From contig OU612068.1 in assembly GCA_914767715.1 (NCBI GenBank), forward strand, positions 28,830,001 to 28,894,000: DNA of 64,000 bases, read 5' to 3'. The notes beneath the pieces were generated by a model. It saw only the letters and a program-made list of their open reading frames with translations, was not told the DNA's origin and ran no database searches. The stretch comes from Membranipora membranacea. Lineage: Eukaryota; Bryozoa; Gymnolaemata; Cheilostomatida; Membraniporidae. Below are positions 24,596-41,700 of this stretch, one piece after another. Each line of letters opens with the position of its first letter. Within the stretch, counting starts at the first letter, position 1. Position numbers and translations under genes: made by a program.

Positions 24596-27500
24596 TCACC
24601 GGGAAAATACTTGGTAGATTGAAAGCACTGCAGCAGATAATAGTATCAGTAGTTGTGGTTTCAAACTGCTTGCAGCCAACTAAACAAATAAAATAGTTTG
24701 TTATTATAATCAGGTACATACATTCAACAAAACCACAGAGTAATTTAGAGGATACACATACTCTGTGGACTTGTGCGATCACATTATGAGAGCAGATAAT
24801 TAACATAAATATACATGCAGGGCGTAACAACAACTGGGTATGTTATTTCCTGGGTGGTTAGATTAGTATGTCAATTGGTACTCCCTAAATTCATGTAATG
24901 GAACAAGCTAAGAACCGACACAATAATAAAACAGAAACTTAGTTTGCCTAATCATTCAATGATGCAACAGAATATTCAGAGTGGCTTCCCATGTAGGCCT
25001 CAGCAGTGAAACAAGAGACCAAATAGGGAATTGTAACATGTCACAAGTGAGCCTGACCTCTTAATGAAATTCAAATTCGAAATCAAAGCATCTCAAATCT
25101 AACAATGTTACCAACTTTTATCAGAAAATGAGCACCAACAGCTACTAAATTGCTAAGTCGTTTTACACGCATTCCTAATAGCCTGCAATTGACCACTCTC
25201 AAAACTAGACTGTTGTCAATTCTTTCTTGACAACAAAAGAGCACCAGGCACTTTAAATTAGGCTCAGAAAGTTAGTGAGTTAGAAAATTGTGCAGATTCT
25301 GACCGGAGCAATTGCAAGAAATAAGCTAATGACCGATCAAATTGTATTCAGTATTATATTATATTATATGGCTTCTATCTTCAGCTTTCTTGATTTCTTT
25401 TGACGGATGACGTCGATAGAGAAATTATGTTATATATTATAATGTTAAAATAATTTACATATGAACGGTTACATTTTTAGTATTGTGTACTTACCGTCAC
25501 ATAATAGTTACACTTAGAGCCGTTACAGCAGTCATAACAAGTCCAGTCATTCCACCAGTCTCTCTTACAGTGAAGCTTATTTGTGTTCCTCTTACGCTGA
25601 CAGTCAGCATTTGTATCACATCCTTTAGTTATATAATGTATCCTCACACCACCGGGTGTCCAATAAGGTGGAACTGTAATACATCAACATACATCCATAT
25701 GATTTATATATATATATATATAATACAATATCGCAACAAAAATATGAAATAGCTTTAATATCTAATCTATAATGTTTGTTCAATCTTAAATACCAGGGAT
25801 TAAACCAGTCAGTCTACGATTGGATGAACAATTTGCAGGAGTCTCAATTATAGACTTGTCTAGATCAAGGGGACGAAGCTGACATCAGGGATGCTACTGT
25901 ATGCACATAACATGCAGGTATGGTGCATCATTTCAGCCCCTCAATATATCTAACCATTGAGTGAAACAATCAGTAAAATAATGAATCAACATTGCTCAAG
26001 TCTCCATAAAGTAAGGAATGACTATACAGGTGATACCTGTAAATACAATACAGTATTCTGTGCCTGTAGGCACAAGAACAAAATGTGACTGTAAGACAGG
26101 TCAAAGCTAGATAAACTCACATCTCCATTCCACTCTGGTCATACAAACAGACTGATCTTCTAAACAAGTGTTGACAGTTTTAATACATTTATCATCATTG
26201 TGTTCCTGTCCTGTACATATGTAGCACTCTATACCATGGGCTGAAAATAAAAACAAATCAAAATTAAATGATTGATCATCACGGCCAGTAAATATCGAGA
26301 ATTTTTTAAATAATAGATTATATACCAGAATCACAGTATCATGATTCATCCCCCAATATATTGGATGTATTGAGTGACAGAGACTAAGCACTTCAAATTC
26401 ACTCATCTGGCACAAATAAATAAAAACAACTCAAATCCACTGTTTGTATTTATTGCACAATAATAGTGTGACATTAATTATGCTTTAGTTGAAATTCTGT
26501 TGTAAAAGATTCCGAAAATTTGCTAATGGGAAATTCACCAAACTTCTATCGTATCTATTATGGGAATTGCTATACCATCAACGAGAACATTTGTTAGGAT
26601 CTTTAAATTACCAAATACACAAAATACATGATAAAAAACTTGTAGGTTATATATAACTTTTCTATCATATATCTGTGTGACAATGGCCATGATCAGATCA
26701 TTGAGGTGATTACTTTGCCTGCATAGCATATCCCCCATACTATCATTCATTGTGAAGTTGAAAAATCATTCATTGTGCTTAGCTTAGAAGTTACTTAGTC
26801 CAGTATACTTGGATATGTAGTAAGAATTGGAATTTAATAGGTCAAGTCGAGACATGACTATGATCAAGATCTAGCCTGTCCTAGCCTAGCCTAGATCTGC
26901 CAAAACCCATCTTACGTGACCCTCTCTCTCCTGTGCACTTGACTAGTCAATGATGGCCAAATACAGTAAATATGACGTGTAATTATAAAATGAATTTTTA
27001 AGTCGGCCTGATATTTAGCATGGAGTGGATGTGACAAATTTCTGACATTTACCAGGGGAGTCTTACACATAAAAGCAGCCAAAATCGCAATCTGATCGTT
27101 CACTCACTGAGTGGGTGATACCTGTAGGGTCTCGCTCAGAAATCGCTCACTCATAGTCATTGATGGAACTGTACACTCATTCCGAGTGTGTGATTTGGGA
27201 GCGAAATACCAAGTGAGTGATAATTTTTAGCGATGTGCTAGTGATAATTTACTTGAGTAAAGTTTCGCTAATTCTAATTGAAAGACCGCCTGGCAGTAAT
27301 CTCCTCGCAATTACAACAATCCGTAACAAGAGACATATGGATATGGTGCAAAGTTGTATTATTTAAGATGTTAACAAAGAACAATCTTCTGAATGAATTA
27401 AACTAACTCAATATTATACATTAAGAGTGGTGTCAGACATCACTGCTTGTAACATTCTGAATTTGAGTGATTTGTTTGTTTGTGTGCACACTACTCTCAA

Positions 27501-27773
27501 ATAAATAACTCACTACTCAGAGCAATGAAGGGAGCAATGAGAGGGGTTCCTTAAAGTCACAGCTGGAGAGGCTGGAGTTTGGAACCTGCACACATGCAGG
27601 TAGACATGCTCAGAGCCTTGGGGGGGGGGGGTTAGTGTTCTGTCCTTGGTTCTGTTAGTGTTTATTAATGAAAGGAGTTACAGTTAAAAGTAGGAGCAGT
27701 GGAGTATACTACAGTACTTACCATAATGAATACAAGCCACGAACAACATGCACAAAATAAGCGTAGTATTCAT
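24596..27773 (-). CDS. Ly6/uPAR three-finger protein, probably GPI-anchored
   Basis: Four exons, 27773-27722, 26240-26121, 25673-25495 and 24679-24596, join in phase to 144 aa. Exon 1 is a signal peptide (MNTTLILCMLFVACIHYG). The mature chain starts IECYICTG, the LxCYxC opening of Ly6/uPAR domains. It carries further cysteines (CIKT, CLED, CMTR, GCDTNADC) and closes with CYDCCNGSKCN, the typical CCxxxxCN end. The last exon is a short spacer and a hydrophobic tail (LLILLSAAVLSIY), as expected for GPI attachment at the outer membrane. Such proteins act as adhesion molecules, receptors or channel modulators; the partner here is unknown. Confidence 0.85.
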
Positions 27774-27781
27774 GGTAGATA

Positions 27782-28205
27782 TTGGCATGCTATCTCTCAT
27801 TAGTAGGCTAATTCTTTTGTGAAATCCACTCCTTGTCCTGCCTCACATCAAGTTTTCCTCTCCATCAGCTCTACTGCACTTAGATAAGATTTGGAGATAT
27901 TTGAGAGTGGAGAAACCTACTTTCAACAGGAAATTGAGTGTTGCTTTGTGGGTGTTTACGCATGCGCACATTGCTGATCCATTGGGCTGAAAGAGTCTTG
28001 AGACTTCTCCCTCTAGTACTCATTTCTCACATTATCACTGGAAATTCTTCCTTTGACCTCTTGCTGCATTGACACTCAATACATTTTGATGGTATACTGC
28101 AGCCATAGTCAGTCAAAGTTATCTAACTAACACCAAAAGTGCACGAAAAGGTCCAACTGCACTAACATCACAGAGTTTTTGGATTTCCCCACACAAATAT
28201 TGGTT
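27782..28205. other. Short intergenic gap, divergent promoters expected
   Basis: The Ly6 gene (minus) and the NABP gene (plus) start about 440 bp apart in opposite directions, so this gap probably holds both promoters. No TATA box or other element can be assigned with confidence. Confidence 0.4.
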
Positions 28206-28216
28206 TTCCCAGCAAT

Positions 28217-31809
<3,593 letters not shown>

Positions 31810-31814
31810 AACAT

Positions 31815-32640
31815 AAAGGAGCCCCCCCCCCTTACTCCCTCCCTCCCTCCCATTGTATGATAACTTGTATACATGTATGTTTGTATCATAAACGTGATGA
31901 ATGGTGCTGACTAATGCTTTGGTAAAATGTATAAACTTGACCTCAAAGTTTGGCCCTATCCAGGTTTTAACAACTAGGTGACTACCTCAAGCAATCTGAG
32001 ATAGTCACAGTATTGCTGGTAAGTGAGGTAATGTTTGCTTCGCACAACTTTCAGTAAGTCACCACAAGATATGTTTGTACAATGTGTGACATTGTGTGAC
32101 ATTATCCACATTACCGCTATAAGACATCTCTATTCAGTTATTTTATTCCATCCCAATATTTAATAGTTGGAGACGAGTTTAGTCAAAGTGTGACATTTAT
32201 TGAGCGTTGTTCGTTCAGAAAAAGAAGCATTATTTTTACTGCAACAAGGTCTCATCCCAACGAGGAGTGGCTGAAAAAGCTGAGCAAAACAGTATGGAAG
32301 TTTTAAACTGGACAGAACACTACCAAGTAGTTTAAATTCAAGCAAACATTTGCCGATATCTGATTGATACATGAACACATACATAATATATATTTGCTTG
32401 TATATGGAATGGATCTGGAGTCATTACATGCATAGATAAAAATAAAGATAATATAAATGTATTCCTAATCCAAATCTATAAAATAGTCACTGTGTTCATA
32501 TCAGTATGCATTTCTAGCTGATACTATCTTACCAGCTGTCGATGTTACTGGCTGGTGACAAGCAAATTTGTCTCAATCTAAATGACTAAATCATCATTAG
32601 TTCCACCCTGTGTTGGTTATTAGTTGGTATCGTGGATAAT
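31815..32640. other. Intergenic between NABP and the C17orf98-like gene
   Basis: The convergent 3' ends of the two genes. A C-run and CCCT-rich tract at about 31826-31850 follow the NABP stop. Nothing else was recognised. Confidence 0.4.
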
Positions 32641-32649
32641 GTATCTCTC

Positions 32650-34182
32650 TCAATGTGTTGGTGATCTGCTAGCTGTGCCAAAAGGGGATGGCTCATTTCT
32701 CAGCCATGGTGTATTCCTCCTAAATCCGAAATCACCATTAGGTCCTACGATGGGCTTAATTCCCTGCATAAACTGTGAATGTCCATCTACATCCCCTCTG
32801 GAGTGACCTGTAGAAAAAAAACAATACTCTTTTTTTTTGCTCTTTGGAGAGAGACAAATGTTGCTTCTGCACGAGTGGTGCATCACAAATCATTAACAAG
32901 TCAAGTAGAGATGCAATGTAAACTCCAAAGATATATTGCTGGCATAAATATGGAAGTACTGCTCTTGAATGGCCCTCCCATCGGTCAACCAGTAACCGTA
33001 CACATATACTTTATAATGTACTGCACTATACTAGTACATGATTAAACTTTGTATGAATTCTCAAACAATATACTAATACTAATGTAGTACACTTTGTTTA
33101 TATCAAAACTAATAATTACATATTCAGTACTGTCTGGCTGTATCCTTACTGTTGGCTGCTGGTGCAGGGGCTAATGAGCAATACTCCTACGGCATATATA
33201 TATATATATATTTACCTGCGCCGTGTTGATTCCTCAGACTAAGATACTGGTGTCCAGCTCCCTTCTCGTGGAATCTATCCATAACTGGTCCTTCTATTGA
33301 GTCTCCCATACCCTTATTCTGTCCATCAAAAAAGGAATAAAAATGAGTAAATGCTGAAGGATTGTTGTCAGAATCACATAAGCCTAAACGGACAACATAC
33401 CAGGTAGTGTATGAATGAAGTCTTGAACCCATGTCTTAGACAGCTTTTCTTATTTAGGGTCACCAAGGTTGATTTTTTTTCCAAAGAGAGCCACTGTGTA
33501 ATCCTGCCGCTAAACGGAAGCTTTCACTACACAGATTGGTCACTTCAACACAGAAGACTATCTTATTTGAAACAAATGAATGAAATTTTCACAATGCGTT
33601 ACTTTGGACTGAGCATAACAAGTTAATGGTGATGTACGATGCGTGTCGAGGTGCCTTCTAAGGGGTGGCAACCCTAAACTGTAGCCCTCTGTTACAGGCT
33701 ACATACTTTATTGAGGCAGAGAGGAAGTTTCTACCGTGTTATAACCAAGTAGACCTGTATTCCGTTTACGCACAGACTCGGCATGACGATTTTTGTCGAA
33801 CGACAAACTTCTACCACCCTGATCCTAGTCAGTGTTGGGAATGGGATGCGATACATACATGCAGTAGTTAATGGCTTTGTGCAATGGTAAATCATTATGA
33901 TTCTCAACTTGTACATACCTGCTCATAAAAGGCCAAGGATTGAGGAACACTGATAAATTTATAGTAGGCTTTGGTGTGTTTATCTTTCTGCCCGTTATAT
34001 GGAGCTGTGACTGGTCCCAGTTTGGGGTTAGCTTTACTATAATCTGTACTGATACTGGAAGCTGCCTGGCAATCGAGCACGAAGTCCTTCTCCATCTTCA
34101 TTGTATTCTCCGGAGGTGGGGTGGGAGGGGTTCTGTACAATTTATTATGTCTGCCCTTAGCTGCTTTATCTCTCTCTGTCAT
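32650..34182 (-). CDS. C17orf98: C17orf98-like protein
   Basis: Three exons, 34182-33919, 33318-33216 and 32807-32650, join in phase to 174 aa. The sequence has no enzyme motif. From memory of the human protein C17orf98 (about 154 aa), the same blocks appear in the same order: MEKDFVLDCQAASS, NPKLGPVTAPYNGQKD with HTKAYY, HQYLSLRNQHGAG and the strongest, KPIVGPNGDFGFRRNTPWLR. The N terminus is basic followed by Pro/Thr-rich (RTPPTPPPE). Human C17orf98 is poorly characterised; an axonemal or ciliary role is plausible from the small, aromatic, Gly/Pro-rich type of protein but is inference. A TA microsatellite lies right after the exon 2 donor, at 33194-33211. Confidence 0.75.
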
Positions 34183-34199
34183 GGTGACTGATGATGAGT

Positions 34200-36240
34200 G
34201 TATATAGAAGTGAAGGGGAAGGTGGTAGCTCTGTGTGGTGACTTACTAAGATCTGCTCTCTACTGCAGCTCTGAGTTGCGGTGATGTTATCAGTGCGTTA
34301 CTAAGGCTGTCACTAAGCACATTATAATCTTTAATACTGTTATACAATGATTTCTATTCACCAGTATTTATACAGTAAGGTATCGATATCCATATCCAAT
34401 AATGATATACAAAATAAACAGTATAAAATTACCAGCACAATGTTATGTGTTCATTAAATCTGAAACCAGCAGTGTAAATGAGGATAAATGGACTTCTATG
34501 ACCATATAGTTATTGATCTAACAATGGACCCGAGGATCATTTCAAAGTACCGAGAGCAGTAAATTGGGACCTGAACTATTTTATTATGCCTCATTATTTT
34601 GTGTTTTCACTGGAACTTGAGCCGCTTTTTGTTTTGATCGCAACATGAAAAATAACCCATTGCCAGTTAAGTGGTAATTGGAAAACAAGGCAATCAGAGT
34701 CATTTGAAACCTTTATATTGCTAATAAATTTGGGATTCAACGTTCAAATAGTGGGTCAAGAGAAACGTCTAAGCACAGTAAAACAAAAAGCTATTTATTG
34801 CGAAAATCATGCACTGCTAGCACTTGTTTTAATTCTCAATCAAAGCAGACCTTTGAATAACCTTACCTCATTGAGAATGATCAGATCTGATGTAAAATCA
34901 GTTTGTTAAATTGTCATGAGGATGTCCAACAAACTGAACAAAAGTTTATAAAGGAGCTCCTGCTCACCCACTTTTAAAAAAAATGAATCTAACATCTGGC
35001 ATTGATTGAATGTAACGAGAATAGGACATGTATTGTCGAAATACCTTCAGAAATAAGTATTTGTATATATTGTTGCTGTTGGACAAGGATAATTTTTTTA
35101 AATTGTCATTCTCACACTGAAAAATATTGAAATTAATCAAATGGTGGTCTGAGCACCCCAGACCTTTGCGCCCCCACCTCCCCCTGCCCGACGGCCCCCT
35201 GGTGAGGGAAATGGCCTGGATAAGATTTTTTGCTACCTGTCTTAAAACGCATATTTAGATCCAGATTGGAAACTCAATACAATTCAGGCATTAGACACAA
35301 ACCTTGTTGTATCTGGCAAAAATAGTGGATGTATTTGCATGGTAGTGTATAGGAAAAGATGTCGTGCCAAACACACAGCAGAATGATGCCTTTATTTCCA
35401 CATTGCTCCCTGTGTCATTTTTGATATTGGCACAAACCACAAAGTGAGAAGAAGGAAGGAAGCCAGTTACCAATTCCATGTCATAGCTAAAATTACCTAA
35501 TTACTATCATGGTTATTAAGCTAGCAGGAAGATCTCTTTATCACCTTCAATAAATTCATCAGTCCTTACATTAGGCACGTTTTCTGGAAATCAATAACAC
35601 GGTTTGACAGGTTTACCTCTTTAAACTAGGGTGATTTTTTGAAAATTAAAACTTGGCCAAATAATTGCAAATTATTCATCGCTGAGCTGAATGAGACTTG
35701 CTAGTAGTGGTCTTTCTCATTCTTAGAAGAAAAATTTAATTGCTCTTACTTCTAAGTAATGATTTGAAAACGAAAACGAAGCCGGCACAAAACTGTCACA
35801 AATTTTCAATACAGCAAAATGACAATCACTAAGTACATCAACCGTCAACCCTCCCTAAATATATACATTGTTAAAGCAGTTAAACCAATAACCCCTTCTC
35901 CCGAGGAGAACGAGTTCATCGTTCAAACGCAAGATGTTCACTTTTCAAGAGTTGTGCTCCCACTTTAGGAAGGATAGGACAACTCTATTCATTGAGTAAA
36001 ATGTGAAAAGTTGACTCATTACTGGGGTTGTTTCCCAATAATGAACCACAAGAACCATCATCATCCAGTCCTACCGACCAGTAGGAACACAATCCATGGT
36101 CAAACCAAGAAACTTTGCCCCCACTAGTGATCAATCCATTATACCCCTGTTAGAGAGAGGAGGGAATTTCAAATGATGCAGTGGATATGTAGGTCATTGG
36201 TCAATGATGGTTATTTTTCCCAATAAAAATAAATCTAATC
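34200..36240. other. Gene-free stretch
   Basis: No coding feature was recognised. GTTGTGCTCC and GGACAACTC near 35948-35985 look like a decayed AGTTGTC-type hairpin. Confidence 0.4.
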
Positions 36241-36275
36241 TAAAAATATTGTTGTTAAATGAAAATTGATCAAAT

Positions 36276-36292
36276 CGAATCGATTCTCCCTG
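36276..36292. mobile_element. Mini-palindrome insertion, copy 3 (17 bp, left end shortened)
   Basis: CGAATCGATTCTCCCTG lies between perfect repeats ATCAAAT (36269-36275 and 36293-36299). The inner GAATCGATTC is palindromic. The left end keeps only the first C of CAGGGA, as in copy 1. Confidence 0.65.
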
Positions 36293-36463
36293 ATCAAATT
36301 GAAACCACCCCCTCAGAAAAGGCCTGGGAGATAAACATTAATATGGCTGTATCTGGAGTGACAAGCAGGTAGACTTGCCAATGTCCATGATCAACCAACC
36401 AAGGAGTCCCTCTAACTCCTTGAACCAACCCCTCCTCCCAAAAATAGTAGAGAGTGTTGCGAC

Positions 36464-36477
36464 CAGGGAGAGTCCTG
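36464..36477. mobile_element. Mini-palindrome insertion, copy 4 (14 bp)
   Basis: CAGGGAGAGTCCTG lies between TTGCGAC (36457-36463) and TTGTGAC (36478-36484), which match at 6 of 7 positions. Confidence 0.5.
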
Positions 36478-36575
36478 TTGTGACGACCAAGTTTCCATTC
36501 CCGTACATCTATTAATTATATGATTATCTATCTATGCTACACCTTGTTTACTTGAGTCTTCATCAGTAGAACAAT

Positions 36576-36591
36576 CCCCCCCCCCCCCCCC
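36576..36591. repeat. Poly-C run
   Basis: Sixteen consecutive C on the plus strand. A G-run of 12 lies at 27620-27631. Confidence 0.9.
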
Positions 36592-36680
36592 ACAATATTC
36601 ACACCTCTGGCCTGGGACCTTCAAACAGCGTGTAGGCCTACATCCAGTCCTCAAGTACGCGCCTCGCATGTCACTGGAAC

Positions 36681-36709
36681 CAGGGAGAATGGAATTCCAT
36701 TCTCCCCTG
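36681..36709. mobile_element. Mini-palindrome insertion, copy 5 (29 bp, longest)
   Basis: The insert begins CAGGGAGAATGGAA and ends with its reverse complement, with one extra C in the right arm. It lies between perfect repeats CTGGAAC (36674-36680 and 36710-36716). It gives the longest view of the family terminus, 14 bp. Confidence 0.75.
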
Positions 36710-37302
36710 CTGGAACCTGCTCAGGTAGAAGCAGTGGAACAAATATCTTCTGGGATGGCATTAAGTATCCCACGTAACAGCAGACCTGCTTAAACTTGAG
36801 ACTGAATTGTAGTCTCTTAAGAATCGACATCACTGCAGATGCCTGTAGATGCTTTGTAGACACCACTGTAGACGATATGCACTACCAATAGATTAAGACG
36901 CATATATCTGAATTTGTGGCACAATCTGACTGTCATACAAGTACTTGCAGACATAGCCTCCATACAGACTCGAGCATCATAAGACCAAAGATCATAAATG
37001 TCCACATTGTTCAGCGTATGCACCAGTAAATCATGGAATCCACTAGACCCCGAAGCATGACTACTCTGTCTCACTGACTAGCCAACTCTGATTTTGACCA
37101 TGGTACAACTGGTATGCTGAACCTGGAACCGATTACGGACAGAGTGCCACATTACCTATGCCTTCAGATCTATGAAGCGGTGATCATGTCGGCAAATACC
37201 ATGTAAGGACCATGAAATCAAAGGTTAAGGGTCATTTAAAATAAGGAAACTGTTTTTAATAGACACTGAAAACAGGCTCTGGTGATGGGTGCTGTAAGAC
37301 AT

Positions 37303-37417
37303 GTGGCAGGTGCTGTATGGACATGTCCTACAGCACTCAGGGCCTATACAGCAGTGTTGTGGGTGCAGTAGGGGCAGCATGAGTGCTGTAAGATATGTCC
37401 CATATAGCACCTGCCAC
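37303..37417. repeat. Imperfect hairpin with about 37-bp arms
   Basis: 37303-37338 and 37381-37417 are reverse complements apart from a few differences and small indels, around a 42-nt loop. The arms begin and end with GTGGCAGGTGCT and AGCACCTGCCAC. Confidence 0.75.
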
Positions 37418-37779
37418 CAGTTTTACAACACCCGTTGCCAGCAACTTGTAAATTGTAATGGGTGATCTGCTCTCCTCACCCTTCTCAACTAATTTAGGAG
37501 TTTGCAAGCACACTTGCGCCTGTGCTGACCCATATTTCAAATAGCTTTGTACTTCTTTGCGGTACCCAATTACTGGGGGAAAAGCATGGATCTACTCTGT
37601 GAGACCGAGTAAGTGAGCTTACCACCCATCTCTTCACCAGCTTCTAGGTAAAGGACACGAAGAAGACGCTTGCTTACAAACTGGGTACAAGACAACAGGA
37701 TGTCTACATGCAAACCATCACCACAAAGGAGTGACCAAACACAATAGTAAATGAAAGCAAGAATGCGACAACTTCCCAT

Positions 37780-38330
37780 CAAGAAGATGGCTATTCACAG
37801 ATGATATTGCAATCTACAACAGTGCAATCAACAGTAGCGCCCTACAAAAGGTGCTTGAGAAATTGAACATGGAATTCAACACTTCATCTAAAGTTCATTT
37901 GCATATGACAGAACATCGACAATAGCCACTCTAACCTCCTCAATGCAAAGATGTCATCAGTGACGGTAGTTGAGAGCCTCAACAACAAACTACAAAGCAG
38001 CAGGCTGTATCTCTGGAAAAATCTTTTTGGTATGTAGGTTAAGTTACATTAGAGAAACAATATCTCTAAGCCTCAGAGAAAAAAATCGAAAAGAATTAGC
38101 ACATCCCATCATAGAGTACTCGTGCTCACTGTGGGATGGCAGGCTACCAAAAACACAGCCCTAGGCCTAGAAGCTGGAAGCATAGCTGAATGGAAATGTT
38201 CTCATATTGGAGAATGTAATGTGAACCGTCTTCTAAACATGGTTAATGCCATGCACTTTGATGAGGTAGCCACTAGCATTGACCACTATATTCCTACTCA
38301 ATCACCCCCCTCCAAATGGACAGTTTTCTG
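37780..38330 (+). pseudogene. LINE reverse transcriptase relic B
   Basis: The plus strand shows LFTDDIAIYNSAIN (position of the catalytic FADDT motif), then about 270 bp later HPIIEYSCSLWDGRLPK (the LEYASxVWDP block near the end of LINE reverse transcriptases). A tail with CNVNRLLNMVNAMHF follows. Frames change and stops intervene. It is a separate insertion from relic A. Confidence 0.65.
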
Positions 38331-38728
38331 AGCTCTAATTTAAGTCTCTATTCGGATCTGTCATCTCTCCTATTTGGTACTTTTTACCCATGCTCCCTGC
38401 TGCAACATAGGAAAAAGGAGCTTAAATTTTGAAAGCCGCATATAATCGGATAAAAATTGTTTTTGATTCAGAATCTGCGCCATTGAAAACTCATAGGGAC
38501 ACAGTTTGGGAAATAATTCTGGTATTTGGATAGTCATTTGAATCAATTTCTGCCTGTTTTATTGACAAATGTAATGGAATTTTTCATGAATTTTGTCACT
38601 AAAGGTGAGATTTATCTGCTTTCAAGCCCTCAATGATTTGGAAACCCTGTCCCTATATCGTGTTCATTGTTTGTCTGAAACAACTGATTACTTTTCGTTA
38701 TAGTAGCTGCCTGTCAGGGAGAGAGGAA

Positions 38729-41700
38729 ATGAAAAGCCCAGGTTCTACATCTGGGTCAGACAGTGAGGATGAACCCTTAGCTAAGGTGCGTTGCTATTAT
38801 TATATGTTTCCGTTTCTGTTATATACTCTTACGATTTTGTGCTTGATGTACTAAAAGACAGCTTCTGCAAAATACCACAGAATGTATCTCAACTCTAACT
38901 CACTGTTTTATTTCAATAATTTCTGGCACATTTGGCTCCTTACAAAAGTCCTCCTGTCAAAAGAAATTGTGACTTTATCCCGAGGAAGTATAATCGATAG
39001 TAAGTGCTGATTATTTCAGATGGTGAGGAGATCAAATGGTCAACAATCCCAATCTAGTGATGGGAGTAACCAAACTCAAACTCAGTCAGCCTCTGGTGTC
39101 AAGTGAGTATAAAGATGGACTCACGCTCACGGCATGTCTAGTTGTCTAATCTACTGAATTAGTCTGATAATCCAGAAAATATACTGAGACAATCCTGTAG
39201 TGTCACTGTCTCTTTTACTTCACCTGTTAGAATGTTAGATTAAAATCACAGAATTGTCTTTGATGACACCCTCCATTGAATAATCCTTCCATAGATATTT
39301 GACCAGTATCTAGAAGTTCTCAACATCTGATAGGTGATAAGATTCCATTGAGTTTTGTTTTGCACCACCGTTTGATCGTCCGTTACAATCAAACATTTAT
39401 CGGAGAAAATACTTTGCCTGCTTTGAAACCTATTAGCCCATTTCTATTTTTTCTGGTTTCTGTCATCCAGGAGCTTTTCACAACAGAATAAGGGATCATT
39501 ATATTTATAGTTATATATTTTTCTATCGTTACCCGCAAAGCAATATACTACAATTTAAGTACTGATTTGTACTCATTGCTCATTTCTCACTGATATGCCC
39601 ATTGTGTCATTTTCCCTTCCAGGTCACTGACAGCCTATGCTCATTTCTTTCATGACACGCAGCAGTCTATTAGAAATAAGAATGCTTCTGCCACATTCGA
39701 CCAAGTTTCTGCAATAGTGATGTCTATGTGGGAAAGTCTTGATGCAAATAGTAAATTAGTAAGTTAATTTATCTATCTATATGTGGTGGTATATATAGTA
39801 TTTAATGATGTCTTTGGGAAAATCATGTCTTAGATCTCTACAACTCCGCCTACACTAATGAAGAGATCATATAGATAATGATATCAGCTCTATATTATCA
39901 GATATATCAGAAACGTCAGGAGGAGGGAAAGGCAAAATTGGAGCAGAGTTTAGATGAGGTACTACCGGAGATGCTCAATTCTATGGGGCAGTCTGGTGAT
40001 ACCAGCCCGCCCCAGGGTGATGCCAGCCCGCCACAGGGAGACACCAGTCCTCAACAGGAAACCTCTGCAGACTCACAGTCACTTTCTCATCCGTATGCCG
40101 ATTCCGATGATGTGTCATTCTCAGATCCTCAGGTAATATCTGTAAAATGTTTTGATTTTGATTTTTGAGCTGGAATAGACGCAGTGGTGTCTGAGCATTT
40201 GAAGCGTTCTGCAATGTTACATGCACTTAGTGTCAGTGGTTTTTGTTTTTTATGATCAGATAATGGATACTGATACGAGTGTGAGACCAGCCAGTGAACA
40301 GAATACTACAAACGTACATGTAGACTCACTAACTGGCTCAGCCAATCAGCAGGCACCTCATACTTCTGTTAATACCGCCTCTCATAGCGGTCTGATGGCT
40401 GAGAGATCAAACTCAGCACATAGTATAATAAAACCTTCTCTTATACAGCTGACAAACACTAACAAGCCTATAATAGTACCTGTCATATCTCACCAAACTC
40501 CTCATACAACACAAAGTCGTCTCCCCTGTAAGGTCAGTGTAATCTACACACACTCAATATTATCATGTACATTTGTTTGTTCGTCTGTCGCTACATCCTT
40601 CTGTACGTCCGGATGTCTACATGCTTCATTATAGATGGAGAATATAACTCCAGTTCTCATCAGGGAGTTTCCAACTAACTCCCTGCTCTCATTACAAATA
40701 ATAATGATAATAAATCTGTCTGACTAGAGTTTTCTGTTTATGAATGAAGGTACTATACCTCTCCATCAATCCGTTTTTATTAGCAGGGAGTTTAGGATAT
40801 ATGTCGTATGTCCCAACCTCTTTGGTTTGTGTAGCCCCCAATATTATTGCACAGTTATACTATGATTAACAGGTGATTTCATTGGATGCTTCTAATAAAA
40901 TCAAAGTGATAACGACAGCACCAGATAATAGCTCTACTCCCTCTTCTAATATTGTGAACAAGAGAGGATTGACTATAGTGAACAATAAAGCTACAATTAT
41001 ATCACAACCAGTTACTGGGCTAACTCAGTCTGCTGCAGGAGTATCACAGAGTAACCCCTCTACTCGCGCCCCTGTCAAATTCATCATCACCACTGATCAG
41101 GTAAGCAAGGAAAATGAAAATCAGAAGCCAAAGCTGAGCTAGACTGAAAGCTTCCGTTGTATAATGAGTGTAAGATAGGTGTTGACGTGTTACACAGCAG
41201 TATAAGCTCGTCGATCTTTTTTGAGCCTAAGCTTATGATTTCTGATTTGGTATGATTGATACTTACAGGCAGTAAAGTCAGATACAGCTCAGGATACGTC
41301 TAACCCATCTTCAGTTAAAGTTATCACATTGGTCAGCTCTAATCAGAATAAAGCTGGGATAGCCTCAGCTGCAGGCTCAGACTCTCTATCACCACAGCCC
41401 ATAATAAACACAACAAATACACAACAGCAGATTTCCCCTGATTATCTGACTGCTACATCTAATAAACCTCAACTAGTAGTAACCTCAGCACTTATAACAG
41501 ACATAGAACAACCATCTCCAGCTGCAACTACTCCCCAATCTCATATAATAGAGCCGGAGAAACCGACTCACAGAGCAAGTGAATCTCCATCACCTATTGA
41601 ACAGGTAAAATGTTACCTCCTATTGAATAAATTGTCTATGTGAGGACTTTCATTAAGTGGATGTATTGCATTGCTTTGCAAATGTCTTGAAACAGAACCA

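Noticed and set aside
38392-38410. Mini-palindrome half unit (GCTCCCTG)
   Set aside because: No matching 7-bp repeat on the left side; likely chance.
40784-40800. Ninth mini-palindrome copy (CAGGGAGTTTAGG)
   Set aside because: Only the left terminus is present, with no right end and no matching 7-mer.
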